Shown here: positions 53,420-64,000 of the stretch, piece after piece | Layout: every line of letters begins with the position of its first letter | How positions within the stretch are numbered: the first letter of the stretch is position 1 | Notes under the pieces: generated by a model | What the model saw: only the letters and a program-made list of their open reading frames with translations | Databases searched by the model: none | What the model was told of the DNA's origin: nothing | Program-made: the position numbers and the translations under genes | NCBI GenBank assembly: GCA_007844125.1 | Contig: CM017570.1 | Location: 52,334,609 to 52,398,608, forward strand | Direction of reading: 5' to 3' | DNA: 64,000 bases | From: Sinonovacula constricta | Taxonomy: Eukaryota > Mollusca > Bivalvia > Cardiida > Solecurtidae

Positions 53420-54820
53420 GCGTGTAAATATGGCACAAGCATGCTTCCTTGAGAATTGTTGGGAATATACAAATCATTAAAAATAATTTAAAACAATTTA
53501 CATTATTTAATACTTTACTACAAGTAGTACTCCTACCCATATCATAAATCAATCTGTAATCGGAACACTGCTGAAGCAATTCACGAATTTTAAAAGAAGG
53601 GGTATTCCCTGTGCTATTTTTAGAACACTGGGCTACCCCTCAGCAAAAGTCAAAGAAACTACATCTGCACAGAAGTATTTGCCGTGCAAAAAGAGTCTTC
53701 CCAGCGGTTCTGCAAGTATACTAAGGTATATTTAGCTAGAAATATATTTAAACTTCACGCTTTAATAAGTTAAACTTGTTGACACTTCGTTTATTGTCAC
53801 TGAAAAAAGAAAGAAACGCAATCCATTTAAAAAATAAAGTTACAACGCCTTATTATTCTTCGTTTGGGTTTTCAAATACATTTTACAATACTTTGCATTT
53901 CCGACGTCAAAATAATTGTAATTATGATGCTTTAATGAAGTCACCATTTAAACATGACCCACTTCATCACCTCAGATTTTGAAGCTGGTAGATCGTCATT
54001 GTCTAACAGTTTTAGTGTAAATCTATTTCTACTTTGCACCCCCTCCTTTAGAAATCATATGAATTGGTATTTATAAGGTACAACAAGAACTGTACCTGGC
54101 TGGACAACTTGCCTTGACACCAGATAACCAGTCGTATTGCTAACCCTTAAAATCCTGAGTGTCAAGCAGGAAAGCAATTACTACCAATTTTTTTAAACCT
54201 TTTGGCGTGACCAATCTGGGAACTGCTGCTGCCCTGCGATCTGCAGGCTGAACTGACCTGACAGATGCTACTAAACATGACCCAGAACTTCTATGACAAA
54301 GCCAGTAGAAAATTCTGCATATAATTTATGGACGATGCAATCCATGTTCAAAGACTGTTGTGGTGCGGCCACACTGGCCGGTGACCCAATGATGCCTGGC
54401 CAAGTATGGGAAGACAACTCGAGGTAGTAGGTTCAAAGGAATGCAGAAATTTCATTGGCAGGAGCCGTAAATGGGGTACTCTGGAGTTTAGACCTTGAAT
54501 AACAAGACACCTTGGAGAAGATGTCATGGAAACATCGTCTGAACCCTCAGCAGCAGGAACAGCAGATATAAGATGAGGAAGATGAAAATGATGAGATAAA
54601 TTGTCCAATATTTGTATGAATATGTCTGTATATTTTTTAGTAATGTTATCCTTTGAAGTCTGTCAACTTTAATGAAAACTCTAAAATATAAAATTTAGAA
54701 ATATTAGTTCAGAAATTTTCACTGGGCATCATGCCATCCAGTGCTTAAAAGAACACCAACATATATCTATATCTGTTGTCCGTATAAATGTTTGGTCATG
54801 TTTATATTTTGGGTCACTTA
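53420..54820. other. Intergenic region upstream of DNAH6
   Basis: No coding sequence recognised. A plus-strand donor-like site near 53725 could belong to an upstream untranslated exon of the candidate gene at 55630, but this is not supported. Confidence 0.4.
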
Positions 54821-54824
54821 TAAT

Positions 54825-55262
54825 TGTAACGACCGCAGGGGTAGAAATATAAGCGCTTCAAACCAGCCTCGCTGCTGGGTTAACTCATTAGCGACGCGGT
54901 TTAAGCGGCTTTCCGAGTTGCGCGGTTAAGCAACGGTTACCGTGGCCGGTGTACGGATGGGTGACCGTTGGGGAGCGCCGGCCTGCGTTACATTGGTGGC
55001 AGCGGTGGGATAATCAACTGCCGGACTGGAGTTGCGTGCCCACGGAACTTCCCAGGCCAAGTCTCGGGACGAGACTTCTCGGAGGGGGGAGTAATGTAAC
55101 GACCGCAGGGGTAGAAATATAAGCGCTTCAAACCAGCCTCGCTGCTGGGTTAACTCATTAGCGACGCGGTTTAAACGGCTTCCCGAGTTGCGCGGTTAAG
55201 CAACGGTTACCGTGGCCGGTGTACGGATGGGTGACCGTTGGGGAGCGCCGGCCTGCGTTACA
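54825..55262 (+). mobile_element. TRIM retrotransposon with 5S-rRNA-like LTRs, young copy
   Basis: Two direct 168 bp LTRs (54825-54992 and 55095-55262), each TGTAACGACC...GCGTTACA, differ at only 2 positions. They flank a 102 bp non-coding interior. Directly after the left LTR is TGGTGGCAGCGGTGGGAT (54994-55011), the exact complement of the 3' end plus CCA of a tRNA-Leu of the AAG/UAG type. Before the right LTR is a purine tract (CGGAGGGGGGAG, 55080-55091). TAAT flanks both ends as target duplication. This is the anatomy of a terminal-repeat retrotransposon in miniature, which must be mobilised by another element's enzymes. Direction follows PBS and PPT order. Confidence 0.92.
54930..54990 (+). 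promoter_or_regulatory. 5S-rRNA-like Pol III internal promoter in the LTR
   Basis: GTTAAGCAACG (5S box A core, 54925-54935) and GGATGGGTGACCG (box C core, 54955-54967) match animal 5S rRNA. Their starts are 30 bases apart, the same as in 5S genes. The next 20 bases continue to align (GGGGAGCGCCGG against GGGAACACCGGG). The right LTR repeats this at 55195-55260. By analogy with 5S genes it could bind TFIIIA/TFIIIC; that is inference. Confidence 0.8.
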
Positions 55263-55629
55263 TAATGATGGCCTAAGCGTCCTATGGCTTGTTTACATGA
55301 TTGGCCACCAACAGGTTCTCTGACAAGTTCTCTTACAAGGTCTCCGACAGGTTCGCCTAATGTCTGGAAACTGTGACATCTATGTCAGCACTAGTTGACC
55401 TGTGTTATGATTATTTTACCAAGATATTTTTTTTTCTTGTTGATACATCCCACCATTATATATAATTATATGAATATTGCCAACTGCTCACAGCATCCAA
55501 TTACAGTTAAAACGTTACAGTGTATCAGCCTATCTCTTTACGTCAATATGATTTTTGTTTTGGTGGGATGATAGACCTATTTAAAAAAGAAAATGTTTTA
55601 AAATAACAAATATAATGTTCATATTGCAG

Positions 55630-55743
55630 GCTGATGCATTTTCGTTTGCTTACAAAAACTGCCAGTAAAGTTATCTGCAGGAGACAGTTTCCTTTCGTGA
55701 TTCTCAGGAAAACCATGGCAACAGGAAGTCTGAAATATCTCAA
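55630..55743 (+). CDS. Candidate first coding exon with mitochondrial-presequence-like peptide
   Basis: A plus-strand acceptor (ATATTGCAG, ending 55629) and a consensus donor (GTAAGTG at 55744) bracket an open frame from ATG 55634. It encodes 36 residues beginning MHFRLLTKTASKVICRRQFP, with many Arg/Lys and no acidic residue, as in a mitochondrial targeting presequence. A second ATG in a better context (AAACCATGG, 55713) would start MATGSLKYLK. No downstream exon is recognisable in the remaining 8 kb, so the gene would have a long first intron. I do not recognise the product. It could be a chance open stretch. Confidence 0.3.
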
Positions 55744-56682
55744 GTAAGTGAAACACATTCCTGCCTATCTCTGGATATTTTTTAGCCATGAATATTAACC
55801 CTTTCCCAGCTAAGCCATTTTCCACGCCCCATGCTGAGGGATATTCTATAAAATTCCTGAGAAAATTCCATACATCACTAATAATGATAATTTTGGATGT
55901 TTTATAGATGGATATGTAAAACAATATATCATTAAAAAGGTAATTGAATACAGATTCTGAATAATATAAAATTAAATAATTATCATCTGATCTAAAAATG
56001 TTATGGAATTTCAAAAATAGAAAAAAAAGTTGAAAAAATCCAGAACTTTTACTTTTTTTCTTTGGCATTTCACTCCTACACCTTCAAATATATTAATATT
56101 TCTGAGAAAAAACACTGTCAGTTACTGTCAAGGGGAGTAACTCTGGTCATACTTTCATAGGCAATTAGCAATGCTGTAAAGACTCAAAAATAGTAGTATA
56201 CCGGACGTACGGTGTACGTAAAAGAGCATTGCTTTAGTTAAAATGACATGACTATTTTCTTCTTTTTTTTTTACTTAGTATTATAATTAAATTAATATTT
56301 TAAGCTCCACTTTTCTCTTAAGAAAAAAAAGTGAATAATATTCACCAAAGTTTAATAATTTGTAAATTATGGGAAAAAAATAAAGGTTATAATCAAGCAA
56401 GGTAATGTATATTTTTTATTGTAGTTTAAGTTTTTTGTTATTATCTGTCAATTAAAAAGAATAAAAGAACTCATCCCAACTAGAATCCTTTTCTTTAAAC
56501 CTGACACTGCAACAATCAGTCTCAAATTCTGCACTGAAAAAATAGTATAGTTTTCAGTCCAATTGATGCTGTTTGTGACCCTGGTCTTGTATATTTTTGG
56601 CTTGTCAACTTACATTATCTCTCTATACTTATTGACAATTTATTTTTAGTGTTTAATAGTGATTGTGAATCAAGTTAGTTAA

Positions 56683-57806
56683 GATTACTGGATAGTGACA
56701 AATTTGTTAGTTGCAATCACTCTAAAAAGTTTAGTATAGTTTATAAATGAGCTGTAGATTATAAAAATATAAAAAAATCAGTGGGTTACCATTGAAATTA
56801 TAATTTTATTGCCTCATGTGTATGATTGATGTAAACAAGCAATGTTGCCATTTTTAGACATTAACTTTATTATATCATATCAACTATATTTTTGTGAAAA
56901 AGGGTAAACAAGCCTATGTGGCAGTTTCTAACATTCAGCACAAATAAAGCTTTCATTAAAAACCAAACAAGGCTATCCCTGAAGTGATAATTACAAAAAT
57001 ATCTCATAATAAATAAAAATAAAATAATTAATTAAACTTAAAAAATAAAGAAAAACTATCAGAAAATACTTAATTTAGATGCAGAGTTCTTTAAACTTCA
57101 CATACAGATAGAACTTTTAATTCTGGTTAAAGTAAATACAAAAAATGTATGTGTTACCATGCAAACTGAAGAGCTATGGCTTGTCAAATATTAAAAAATT
57201 AATATTTTTAATTAAAAATATGCATAAAATATCCTCTATTTTTTATTTGAGATGCAGTAGTCTTTAAACTTTACACATAGATAGAAATCATTTTGTTGTT
57301 CATATAAAAAACAAAAAAGGTAGATTTTACCTTGTAAAATTTAAGAATTCGAGCTTAAAATATGTAAAAAATACAATTAAAAAAATGTAAAATATCACTC
57401 ATTTAATGCACCGGTTTGAACACTTAACATATAGGTAGAACACATTTTGCTGAATAAATCAACAACAAAAAAGGTAGATTTTTTTGGTAAAAATCAGGAT
57501 GAAAGCTGGTCAAATATATATATATAACAACAAACTAAACACACAAACTGGCATACGTTTTGGATTTAGTTGCAAAAGTCTCACTACAGTACATAAAGAA
57601 TAACAATTATCATTATATGATACAGTTCTTCCCAAAACCAGATTCATGCAAATCTACAAACAAGAAAAGTGGCAGAGCCACTATAGGATACCCCATACAG
57701 AAATTTAAGGTGCAGCACAATGCCGTGAATGCGGGATAGTTCAAATCTCAACAAATCTGCGCGATCGTCTGCGCAGACGCTCCAAATTCGTCACTATCCA
57801 GTAACC
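56683..57806. mobile_element. TTAA-flanked MITE-like element with internal tandem repeats
   Basis: Terminal inverted repeats GATTACTGGATAGTGACAAA (56683) and its near-complement ending at 57806 agree at 22 of 24 positions. TTAA flanks both sides (56679-56682, 57807-57810), the target choice of piggyBac-type transposons. No transposase frame is present in the 1124 bp. The middle holds three degenerate copies of a 155-175 bp unit starting GATGCAG near 57078, 57251 and 57403. Confidence 0.7.
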
Positions 57807-58229
57807 TTAAGGCCAAATACCTGCAATACATTAGTAAAAATTAGTTAGCAAACAAGCCTGCATGGTAATCCAGGATTATTATTACATAATTCTATTTATA
57901 GTACCCATCAAAATACATGTGTCAAATTTGACAAAAATATCACCGCTCCAAGTTACTGTAGGAAATGTCTTTCTAAGTATCACCTTTGTAAAATCATACA
58001 ATTTGTTGGAGCAACTTAATTCCTCTCTCTTCAGTTTGAAGTACATCACTTTTAACAAAACTGAAAATAAAAGCTAATCTTAAGTTAACTGGTTGAAAAT
58101 GTGGTTTATATCAATGCACTTCTTTACCATTTAGTTAAGGGGAACTTACTACTTACTCACTTACATTTTGTTCTTTATGAATTATTTCCCTTTATGGACA
58201 TTAAATGGTAGAAAGTCTGTCTGTAGGAA

Positions 58230-58525
58230 ACAATGATAGACACAGAAGAAACGAGAAAGATAATAAACAGAAAGATGTAAACATAGACAGATGAGAATAA
58301 GAGAGTGACAGACAGAGAGAGGCAGACTGAGAGAAGCAGATAAAAATATGATGCAAAGAGAGAGGGAGGTGAAAGGGCAGAATATGACAGACCAGAAAAG
58401 ATAGAGAAAAGAAAGTGAGAAAGAGAGAGTGAAGAGGGTGCGAGAGAGCACATACAAGGGAAAGAGAGATAGCTAGGTAGTGGTGGGGGGGAGAGACAGA
58501 GGGAGAGAGAGAGAGAGAGAGATAA
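58230..58525. repeat. GA-rich low-complexity tract
   Basis: GAGAGA-rich purine strand ending in (GA)n at 58500-58521. The Leu/Ser-rich frames on the other strand are artefacts. Confidence 0.85.
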
Positions 58526-58736
58526 TAATGGCAATAATGGCAACAAGTTGTGGTAGCCATGTACAGGTAATGGAAATGTTCACAATATAATGAAAAGAAC
58601 CTTTATGATTTACAACATTGTCTCCTACATAGAACACTGGTGTAATGGTAGCTTTTAAGTAAAGAAAACATCTGTATTTTTATTACAAAGTGACACAAGC
58701 TTTTAGCCATTAAGTCAACTGTAATTAAAATTTTAA

Positions 58737-59196
58737 AGGTGGTATCTAACATTTTGCCATTATTAAACAATATGTTATGATATCTTAAAATTGATTTTGG
58801 AAATTTTGACATAATTTCTGCATAAACTGATAATTTTATTAAAGGCGATTTGAGCACTTCCTACATTGTTAGACAGTAGAAAATTGCGAAAAAATCACTA
58901 TCCGTGTCATTTTTTCGAAATCTATAAATAACCACGATAGTGCTCTCTGCTAAAATAGATATCGATGTCTGAATTGATTTCTGAAATACAATATAAAATG
59001 ATCTTTAAAGTAAGTTGTCACATGGTTTTGTAGTTTGAAAACAGCTTTCTGTGCATAATGGCTCAGAAAGGAAATGTGTGGCAGCAACAAGTAAGGATAT
59101 CTAAAGCATCAATGAACAGCATTTTGCAGGACCTTTTCAGGTAACAATCTCTTATTCAGTTATATGAGAGAAAAATAATAAAATAAAATACCACCT
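58737..59196. mobile_element. Short TTAA-flanked MITE-like element
   Basis: AGGTGGTAT at 58737 and ATACCACCT ending 59196 form short inverted ends directly flanked by TTAA on both sides. The interior is AT-rich and non-coding. A block GCATCAATGAACAGCATTTT near 59108 recurs almost unchanged at 36241, showing that the element is dispersed. Confidence 0.55.
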
Positions 59197-59494
59197 TTAA
59201 TTGCGTATTTCTTTTGCGTCAGAAAGGAGCATTTCATAATTGTTGATTTATGTCTGTGACAAAGTGTGTCAGGTTAATTAGGTAAGACACTCTTTTTTTT
59301 CGAAAATTTAAATGTAACTTACCATCATCATGTAAAAATTACTTGGTGTGGAAATAAACAAGTCAACAATACATTTTATTTATATTTGAAGATATAAAAC
59401 TTTGAAGAAGGTTGTTATTTTACAAATTTTAATTAAAATATTGTCTGAGACCACCAGTGCCTTGGGCACTTTGAGCTGAAAAAAAATCCTGAAA

Positions 59495-60035
59495 ACATGC
59501 TAAATACAATTGGATCAGGTCTGTGCAGATACAATATAATGTTTATCCCAAAAGAGACCCGACTGATCAGGATCTACATTGATCCCAAAAGAGACCTGAT
59601 CCTAAAAGAGACCTGTCTTATCCAGATCAATGTTGATCCCAAAAGAGACCTGATCCCAAAAGAGACCTGACTTATCCAGAACAATGTTGATTCCAAAAGA
59701 GACCTGATCCCAAAAGAGACCTTACTTATCAGGATCAATGTTGATCCCAAAATAGACCCGACTAATCAGGAACTACATTGATCTGAAAAGAGACCTGATC
59801 CTAAAAGAGACCTGACTTACCAAGATCAATGTTGATCCCAAAAGAGACCTGACTGATCTGGATCTACGTTGATCCCAAAAGAGACCTGACTTATCAGAAT
59901 CTACGTTGATCCCAAAAGAGACCTGACTGATCAGGATCTACGTTGATCTCAAAAGAGACCTGATCCTAAAAGAGACCTGACTTATAAGGATCAATGTTGA
60001 TCCCAAAATAGACCTGACTGATCAGGATATACACC
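59495..60035. repeat. GATC-rich tandem array (AAAAGAGACCTGA)
   Basis: GTTGATCCCAAAAGAGACCT followed by GACTTATCAGGATCTAC alternates with a shorter form; about 14 units of 18 or 37 bases. Related GATCAGGATCTGCA motifs occur singly at 40735-40785 and 41630-41850. Confidence 0.85.
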
Positions 60036-60843
60036 CTTTGCTATTTTTTTTAACAGTCTCTAGTTACTTTTATATGTGCCAGTACTAAATGTAGTTGATT
60101 TGCCTGAATAAGGAGAAGCTCTCTCTCGATATGCTTGATTTGAAAATGTTGCAAGAATAATATTTGAGCTAAGGTATTCACCCTGAGACTCCCAAGAGTT
60201 ATCGATGCCAGTCGGGAGAGCGCCTCCTCTTAATGAAATAGCTCTGGAGAAAATACTTTAGCAGACAATGACAGGAATTTGCAGCTGTTTGGCAATGTCT
60301 TGGTGGTGTTTTCTTTCTTAGAAGAAGCCATATATCATGCATAAAAGTGCAGCTTGCCGTGACAGAACATATCAATGTTGAAGACGACTAGAGAGGAATC
60401 AAAGTAGTTAGCATTGACATTTTTTTTTTTAAGATAACAATGTGCATCGAAAAAGCCTTTAACATTATTAGATAGTGTGTCCTTAAAATGTTTATACTCC
60501 AATAGAAATACTGTAACATTATAACTAGCCATTTATATCATTGCTCCTAGCATTGTTCTCTGTGTGGCACTCTTATACTTATTTATATGCACAAATATAA
60601 ACCCAACATCACTTATTATTTATCACAATATTCGTTAGGTCATTATAAGTTGATTGTGGCTGAAATACATTGTTCTGTAGAAGACTGTACTACATGTATA
60701 CTGTGCCCGGCAGTGCAGAATGGTGTAAACGGGAGTTCAATTAAACATCAACACTGACTGTTAGCTTGTGATCTTGTAGCAGTGGGTGCATTATGAATTA
60801 GAATAAAGGCTCTCAGATAGATTCCACCATATGTACTGTGCTG

Positions 60844-61116
60844 TCTCACTTATAAGACTATTCGCTTATAAGATGGGCCCCTTACTTCACATATGAAATT
60901 GTCGGTTTCTGCTTCAACCCCCTTATAAGACGAAGGAAAAAAATTAACAGGAGCGTCGCCCAGTCATGCTGTCTCAACAAAAGTGTTATTTGGTAAACAA
61001 TGTTTTTTTCCCCCAAACAACAAGAAAACTTTTTGCCAGGTCACTCGACCCCGCCTATAAGGCGAGCCCCACATAATATGACATTTTGAGGAAAAATCCC
61101 CATCTTATAAGTGAGA
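60844..61116. mobile_element. CTTATAAG-rich MITE-like element
   Basis: A perfect 14 bp inverted pair, TCTCACTTATAAGA (60844) and TCTTATAAGTGAGA (61103), bounds 273 bp. Further TTATAAGRYG motifs occur inside (60865, 60930, 61055). No coding capacity and no clear target duplication. Confidence 0.5.
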
Positions 61117-61189
61117 AAATACACACCTCTCAAACAGATAAGACTTCAGTGAAAGTTTTACAGCAAGATAGGGTCACTTTAAGGTCTGC

Positions 61190-61375
61190 TAGATCTGCTA
61201 GGTCTTTGCCTACTTGTAACTCCTCTGACTGCTTAGCTTTTCACTGCATGGGTTCGAGTCCCATTCTGGGGGAAGTGTGGGAAGGTTTACCAGCTGACTT
61301 GCGGTACGCTGCTGGTTCTACCCAGACATTTGTGTGGGGTCTTCCTCCACCAAAATAGCTGGACGTCGCTTAAAT
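61190..61375 (+). repeat. SINE family A copy, plus orientation, long tail
   Basis: B box GGGTTCGAGTCCC is at about 61249. It is followed by AGGTTTACCAGCTGACTTGC, TGGTTCTACCCAGACATTTG, and a tail with GTCTTCCTCCACCAAAATAG and CTGGACGTCGCTTAAATGA. The tail resembles the conserved central domain seen in bivalve SINEs (Meta-type domain); that assignment is from memory. Confidence 0.7.
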
Positions 61376-61569
61376 GATCATAATTGGTATCTGCGATGTA
61401 TTTAAAAACAAAATAAAAAGTAAATCTTTTGTGCTTAACTGGTTTAGAGTATAGTTATATGGGCCAATAAACTTTACTATAAACAGAAGTGTAGTTTTTT
61501 TTAAATGAATATGTAAATAGCATCCTATGGTCTATGATAATGGATTCTGAATCAGGTGGGTCCACGTTC

Positions 61570-61745
61570 AAATACCTTAACTGAAATGAAACTTTTAGTA
61601 ATTCCCTTATGCCGACTGACCGTTCCAAGGCGGTAACTGTTGGGTTTGCTCTCTTTGTTTTATGTCTCATTACAGCAGTGTTCTTACTATTACATTTGGC
61701 TTGCATGTGAATACCTTTGTTCTGTGCCTTTTTAGATTTTGGTCT
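61570..61745. repeat. Dispersed repeat shared with 40100-40275
   Basis: Partner of the 40100-40275 block. A 99-codon open frame on the minus strand across it (61455-61754) has no recognisable domain and is judged repeat-derived. Confidence 0.45.
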
Positions 61746-62191
61746 GTGTTGCAATGAACATAGAACTTTGACATATTTCCTTATTTATACTATTTTCTAC
61801 ACTGGTAGTTACTGCCTGAGCACAGGTTCTACCCAGAAACTGGCGGATATAAGGACCTATCAGAAATAATGGCTTAAGTGCTTTTTCTTGTGTTATCTCC
61901 AAGTAAAATCAATAAGAAAAAATAAGCAAGTACATAAAACTAAAACACAACACACATGGATTGTTACATCAGCATAAAAAAGCATTTATTCTAGGGATGA
62001 ATATTTGCTTGCAGCAAACATCGCATATAAATATATTATCCAATACAAATGATGAACACATCACAAAATTGAACTAATATCAGGGAATAATTGCTACCAT
62101 ACGTGCCCTTATAAGAGCCCATAGCCCATGGGCAGAGTGTTGCATTCCAGCCAGGACAAGTACTGTCAAATTCTGGGTGTTTACAAGCAGA

Positions 62192-62505
62192 CCTGTTAAC
62201 CGGACCTGGTAGTGCAATGGGTAGAGCATTTTGGCTTCAGGTATGGGAGGCGCCAAGTTAGATCCCGGGCTGCGGCATTCCAAAGTCATTAGAAATGGCA
62301 GTGGTGTAGCTTCCTTGCTAATGCTTAATATAAGGGTAGTTCCATGACTGGTTTGGCCCGGTGTCAGGATAATGTGACTGGGCGTGGTATCATGACAGGT
62401 GTTCACTGCATACTATACACATTGAAGGCAGCACTACATCTGCTTCAAGTGGACACCGTCTCCAGATAACTGAAATACTGTTGGTGAGATGATAAACCCA
62501 ATTAA
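62192..62505 (+). repeat. SINE family B copy, plus orientation
   Basis: Begins CCGGACCTGGTAGTGCAATG, with the B-box region TTAGATCCCGGGC. The body has GTTCCATGACTGGTTTGGCC and the end is GATGATAAACCCAATTAAAA. Open frames here are repeat-encoded, not genes. Confidence 0.75.
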
Positions 62506-64000
62506 AAAACAAACAGTCTTGCAGGACATCAGTGGTGCAAGATTGGTTCTAGACATTTGTCTCTGGTCTTACTCCACTAATACTTGCTGAATGTTATACC
62601 ATGTAGATTGTAATTGTGCTGTTGTGATGTATGGTAACAAAATTATGTCATAAAATTTTCTGTGTTTGACTTCCAACAGGTTTAGACTACATTAAGCTCA
62701 TGAAATTGTTTTGTTGTTTTGCAGCATCAAGAAGTAGTTCATAGGAGGAATAACTGGTGTTATAGCTGCAAGAATATTTGTTGTTGTTCTATTTATAACC
62801 TCGTTAGTGTAAATGATGGTGAATGTTGCTGTTATTGCAAAGTATAATGAACACATGTACAAATTAAACTTACGCCATAAGTTCACATTATTTCAACTAG
62901 CAAAGAAGACAGTAGAATTTATGAATGAATGGCTTTAATGACGGAATAGACCTAATACATATTAGGGATGGTAGGTGTTGCTGCAGATGTACGATGAAAA
63001 TCATGTAGCAATATATATATGTTATTAAATTTAGGCTTTGTGCCTTTTGAAGTTCCATAGCATAGAATAAAACTCAAGGAGCCATAATGGAATTGTCCGC
63101 TTATAAATTACCGTGGGAAACTTATTAAGGGTGTTTGTAAACACAGAAAGCGTGGGAAAAGAGGCAGCAGCCATTTTGATGATTTTGAAGCAGGTATAAA
63201 TGTAAAATATTCAGTGACGTATATGTGATATATTGAGAAATCTTCAGCAACCAACTGAACATTGATTGTATCATTAGTGATTGATAGTGTTTACTAAAAG
63301 AGGAAATGATCAAATGTGTCTGACCTAGTTTTCAATTTATAATCTTGACATTTCATTAAATTACATGTTGCCAGTGTTGGAACATTGATGCATTTCATGA
63401 AAAGGGATGCAGAGTCTAAGTACAGGTTAACCAAACAAGCACTTACGCAGCCAAAAAATCAGGTTAGGCCAACATTTTGGCCCTGTGGCATATGTTAAAT
63501 GAATTGCAATATTGTACCTGCAGGTTTCGTATGACTCCATGAAAGTGTAAACATGCATTTTATGGTTTCGAAATAATAAGAATAATCATCACCAGAAACA
63601 TTTCTGCACCAAAACTTGGTGAATAAATATTATAGAAGTCACAATTTATTTCTTCTTAGTTTTAATCTTTCAATTCTAATTGAATTGTGAATGCCTATTG
63701 ATTAGTGGTAACTTTATGGAATGTGAATAGTATAAAAGCAGAAGCCAGACTCTTCAATTTTATTTATGATTTCAGAAAATTTATACAGTAACTATAATGT
63801 GATAATGCTAGAAAACACATAGATCAAGGATCCATACATTTATTCAATTTTCAAGATGTTCAAAACATTTTCTTATCATTTAAAATAATAAAAAGTACAA
63901 TTTTATCTGTGACTTGGGTAAACATACAGGAAATATAAATGTTATTATTACTGCACTGCTGTCTGTCCTGTCTTTGTAAACCTATCTACATTATTGATTG
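62506..64000. other. Intergenic, nothing recognised
   Basis: AT-rich sequence without repeats I can place and without a supported exon or RNA gene. Confidence 0.4.

Noticed and set aside
53307..53579. 90-codon minus-strand frame upstream of DNAH6 as an extended N-terminus
   Set aside because: It stops before the exon 1 donor, has no dynein similarity and overlaps the presumed promoter.
54825..55262. True 5S rRNA gene pair
   Set aside because: Only the 3' half aligns with 5S, and the unit is bounded by LTR features (PBS, polypurine tract, target duplication).
55619..56068. 149-codon minus-strand open frame, Phe/Ile/Tyr-rich
   Set aside because: AT-rich chance frame with no domain or splice support; overlaps the better plus-strand exon candidate.
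58175..58560. Leu/Ser-rich open frames resembling membrane proteins
   Set aside because: Complement of a GA-rich low-complexity tract.
61190..61262. Possible functional tRNA gene around the GGGTTCGAGTCCC B box
   Set aside because: The acceptor stem and A box do not fit a working tRNA, and the sequence continues into a SINE body.
62080..62406. 108-codon minus-strand open frame
   Set aside because: Coincides with a family B SINE.

Overview
The window reads as nuclear DNA of an animal, most probably a bivalve mollusc. It is AT-rich. It holds one very large intron-rich gene with GT-AG introns, tRNA-headed SINEs of the kind common in bivalves, several MITE-like elements and many minisatellites. 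The bivalve assignment is inference from the repeats and gene style. The metazoan, ciliated-cell assignment rests on the gene itself.

The main gene is on the minus strand, with its 5' end near 53.3 kb, and it runs off the left edge. It encodes an axonemal dynein heavy chain that I recognise as DNAH6 (inner-arm, single-headed type). I can place 36 coding exons, from the ATG at 52123 to the last exon in the window at 664, plus a probable 5' UTR exon at about 53251. All exon phases fit, giving 2046 codons without a stop or frameshift. They cover the N-terminal tail, the linker, AAA1 (Walker A GPAGTGKT, Walker B CCFDEFN) and most of AAA2 (Walker A GPTGGGKT). AAA3-AAA6, the stalk and the C-terminal domain must lie beyond position 1. 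An X-box-like ciliary regulatory site sits just upstream of the presumed first exon.

The introns carry most of the repeats: 19-64 bp minisatellites, (TAA)n and (TA)n tracts, at least three tRNA-derived SINE families, and a roughly 200 bp MITE family. One 52 bp tandem duplication copies an exon edge together with its splice acceptor.

From 53.4 kb to the right end no complete gene is visible. There is one plausible plus-strand first coding exon (55630-55743) with a mitochondrial-presequence-like peptide. Several non-autonomous elements follow: two TTAA-flanked MITE-like elements (56683-57806, 58737-59196), a CTTATAAG-rich MITE (60844-61116), a GATC-rich tandem array (59495-60035) and full-length SINEs.

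The most notable find is a 438 bp terminal-repeat retrotransposon in miniature (TRIM) at 54825-55262. It has 168 bp LTRs, a TAAT target duplication and a primer-binding site matching the 3' end of tRNA-Leu. Its LTR carries a 5S-rRNA-like internal promoter with boxes A and C at the native 5S spacing. An older, CpG-decayed copy (47984-48392, GAAG target duplication) sits 18 bp from a DNAH6 splice donor. This architecture parallels plant Cassandra elements.
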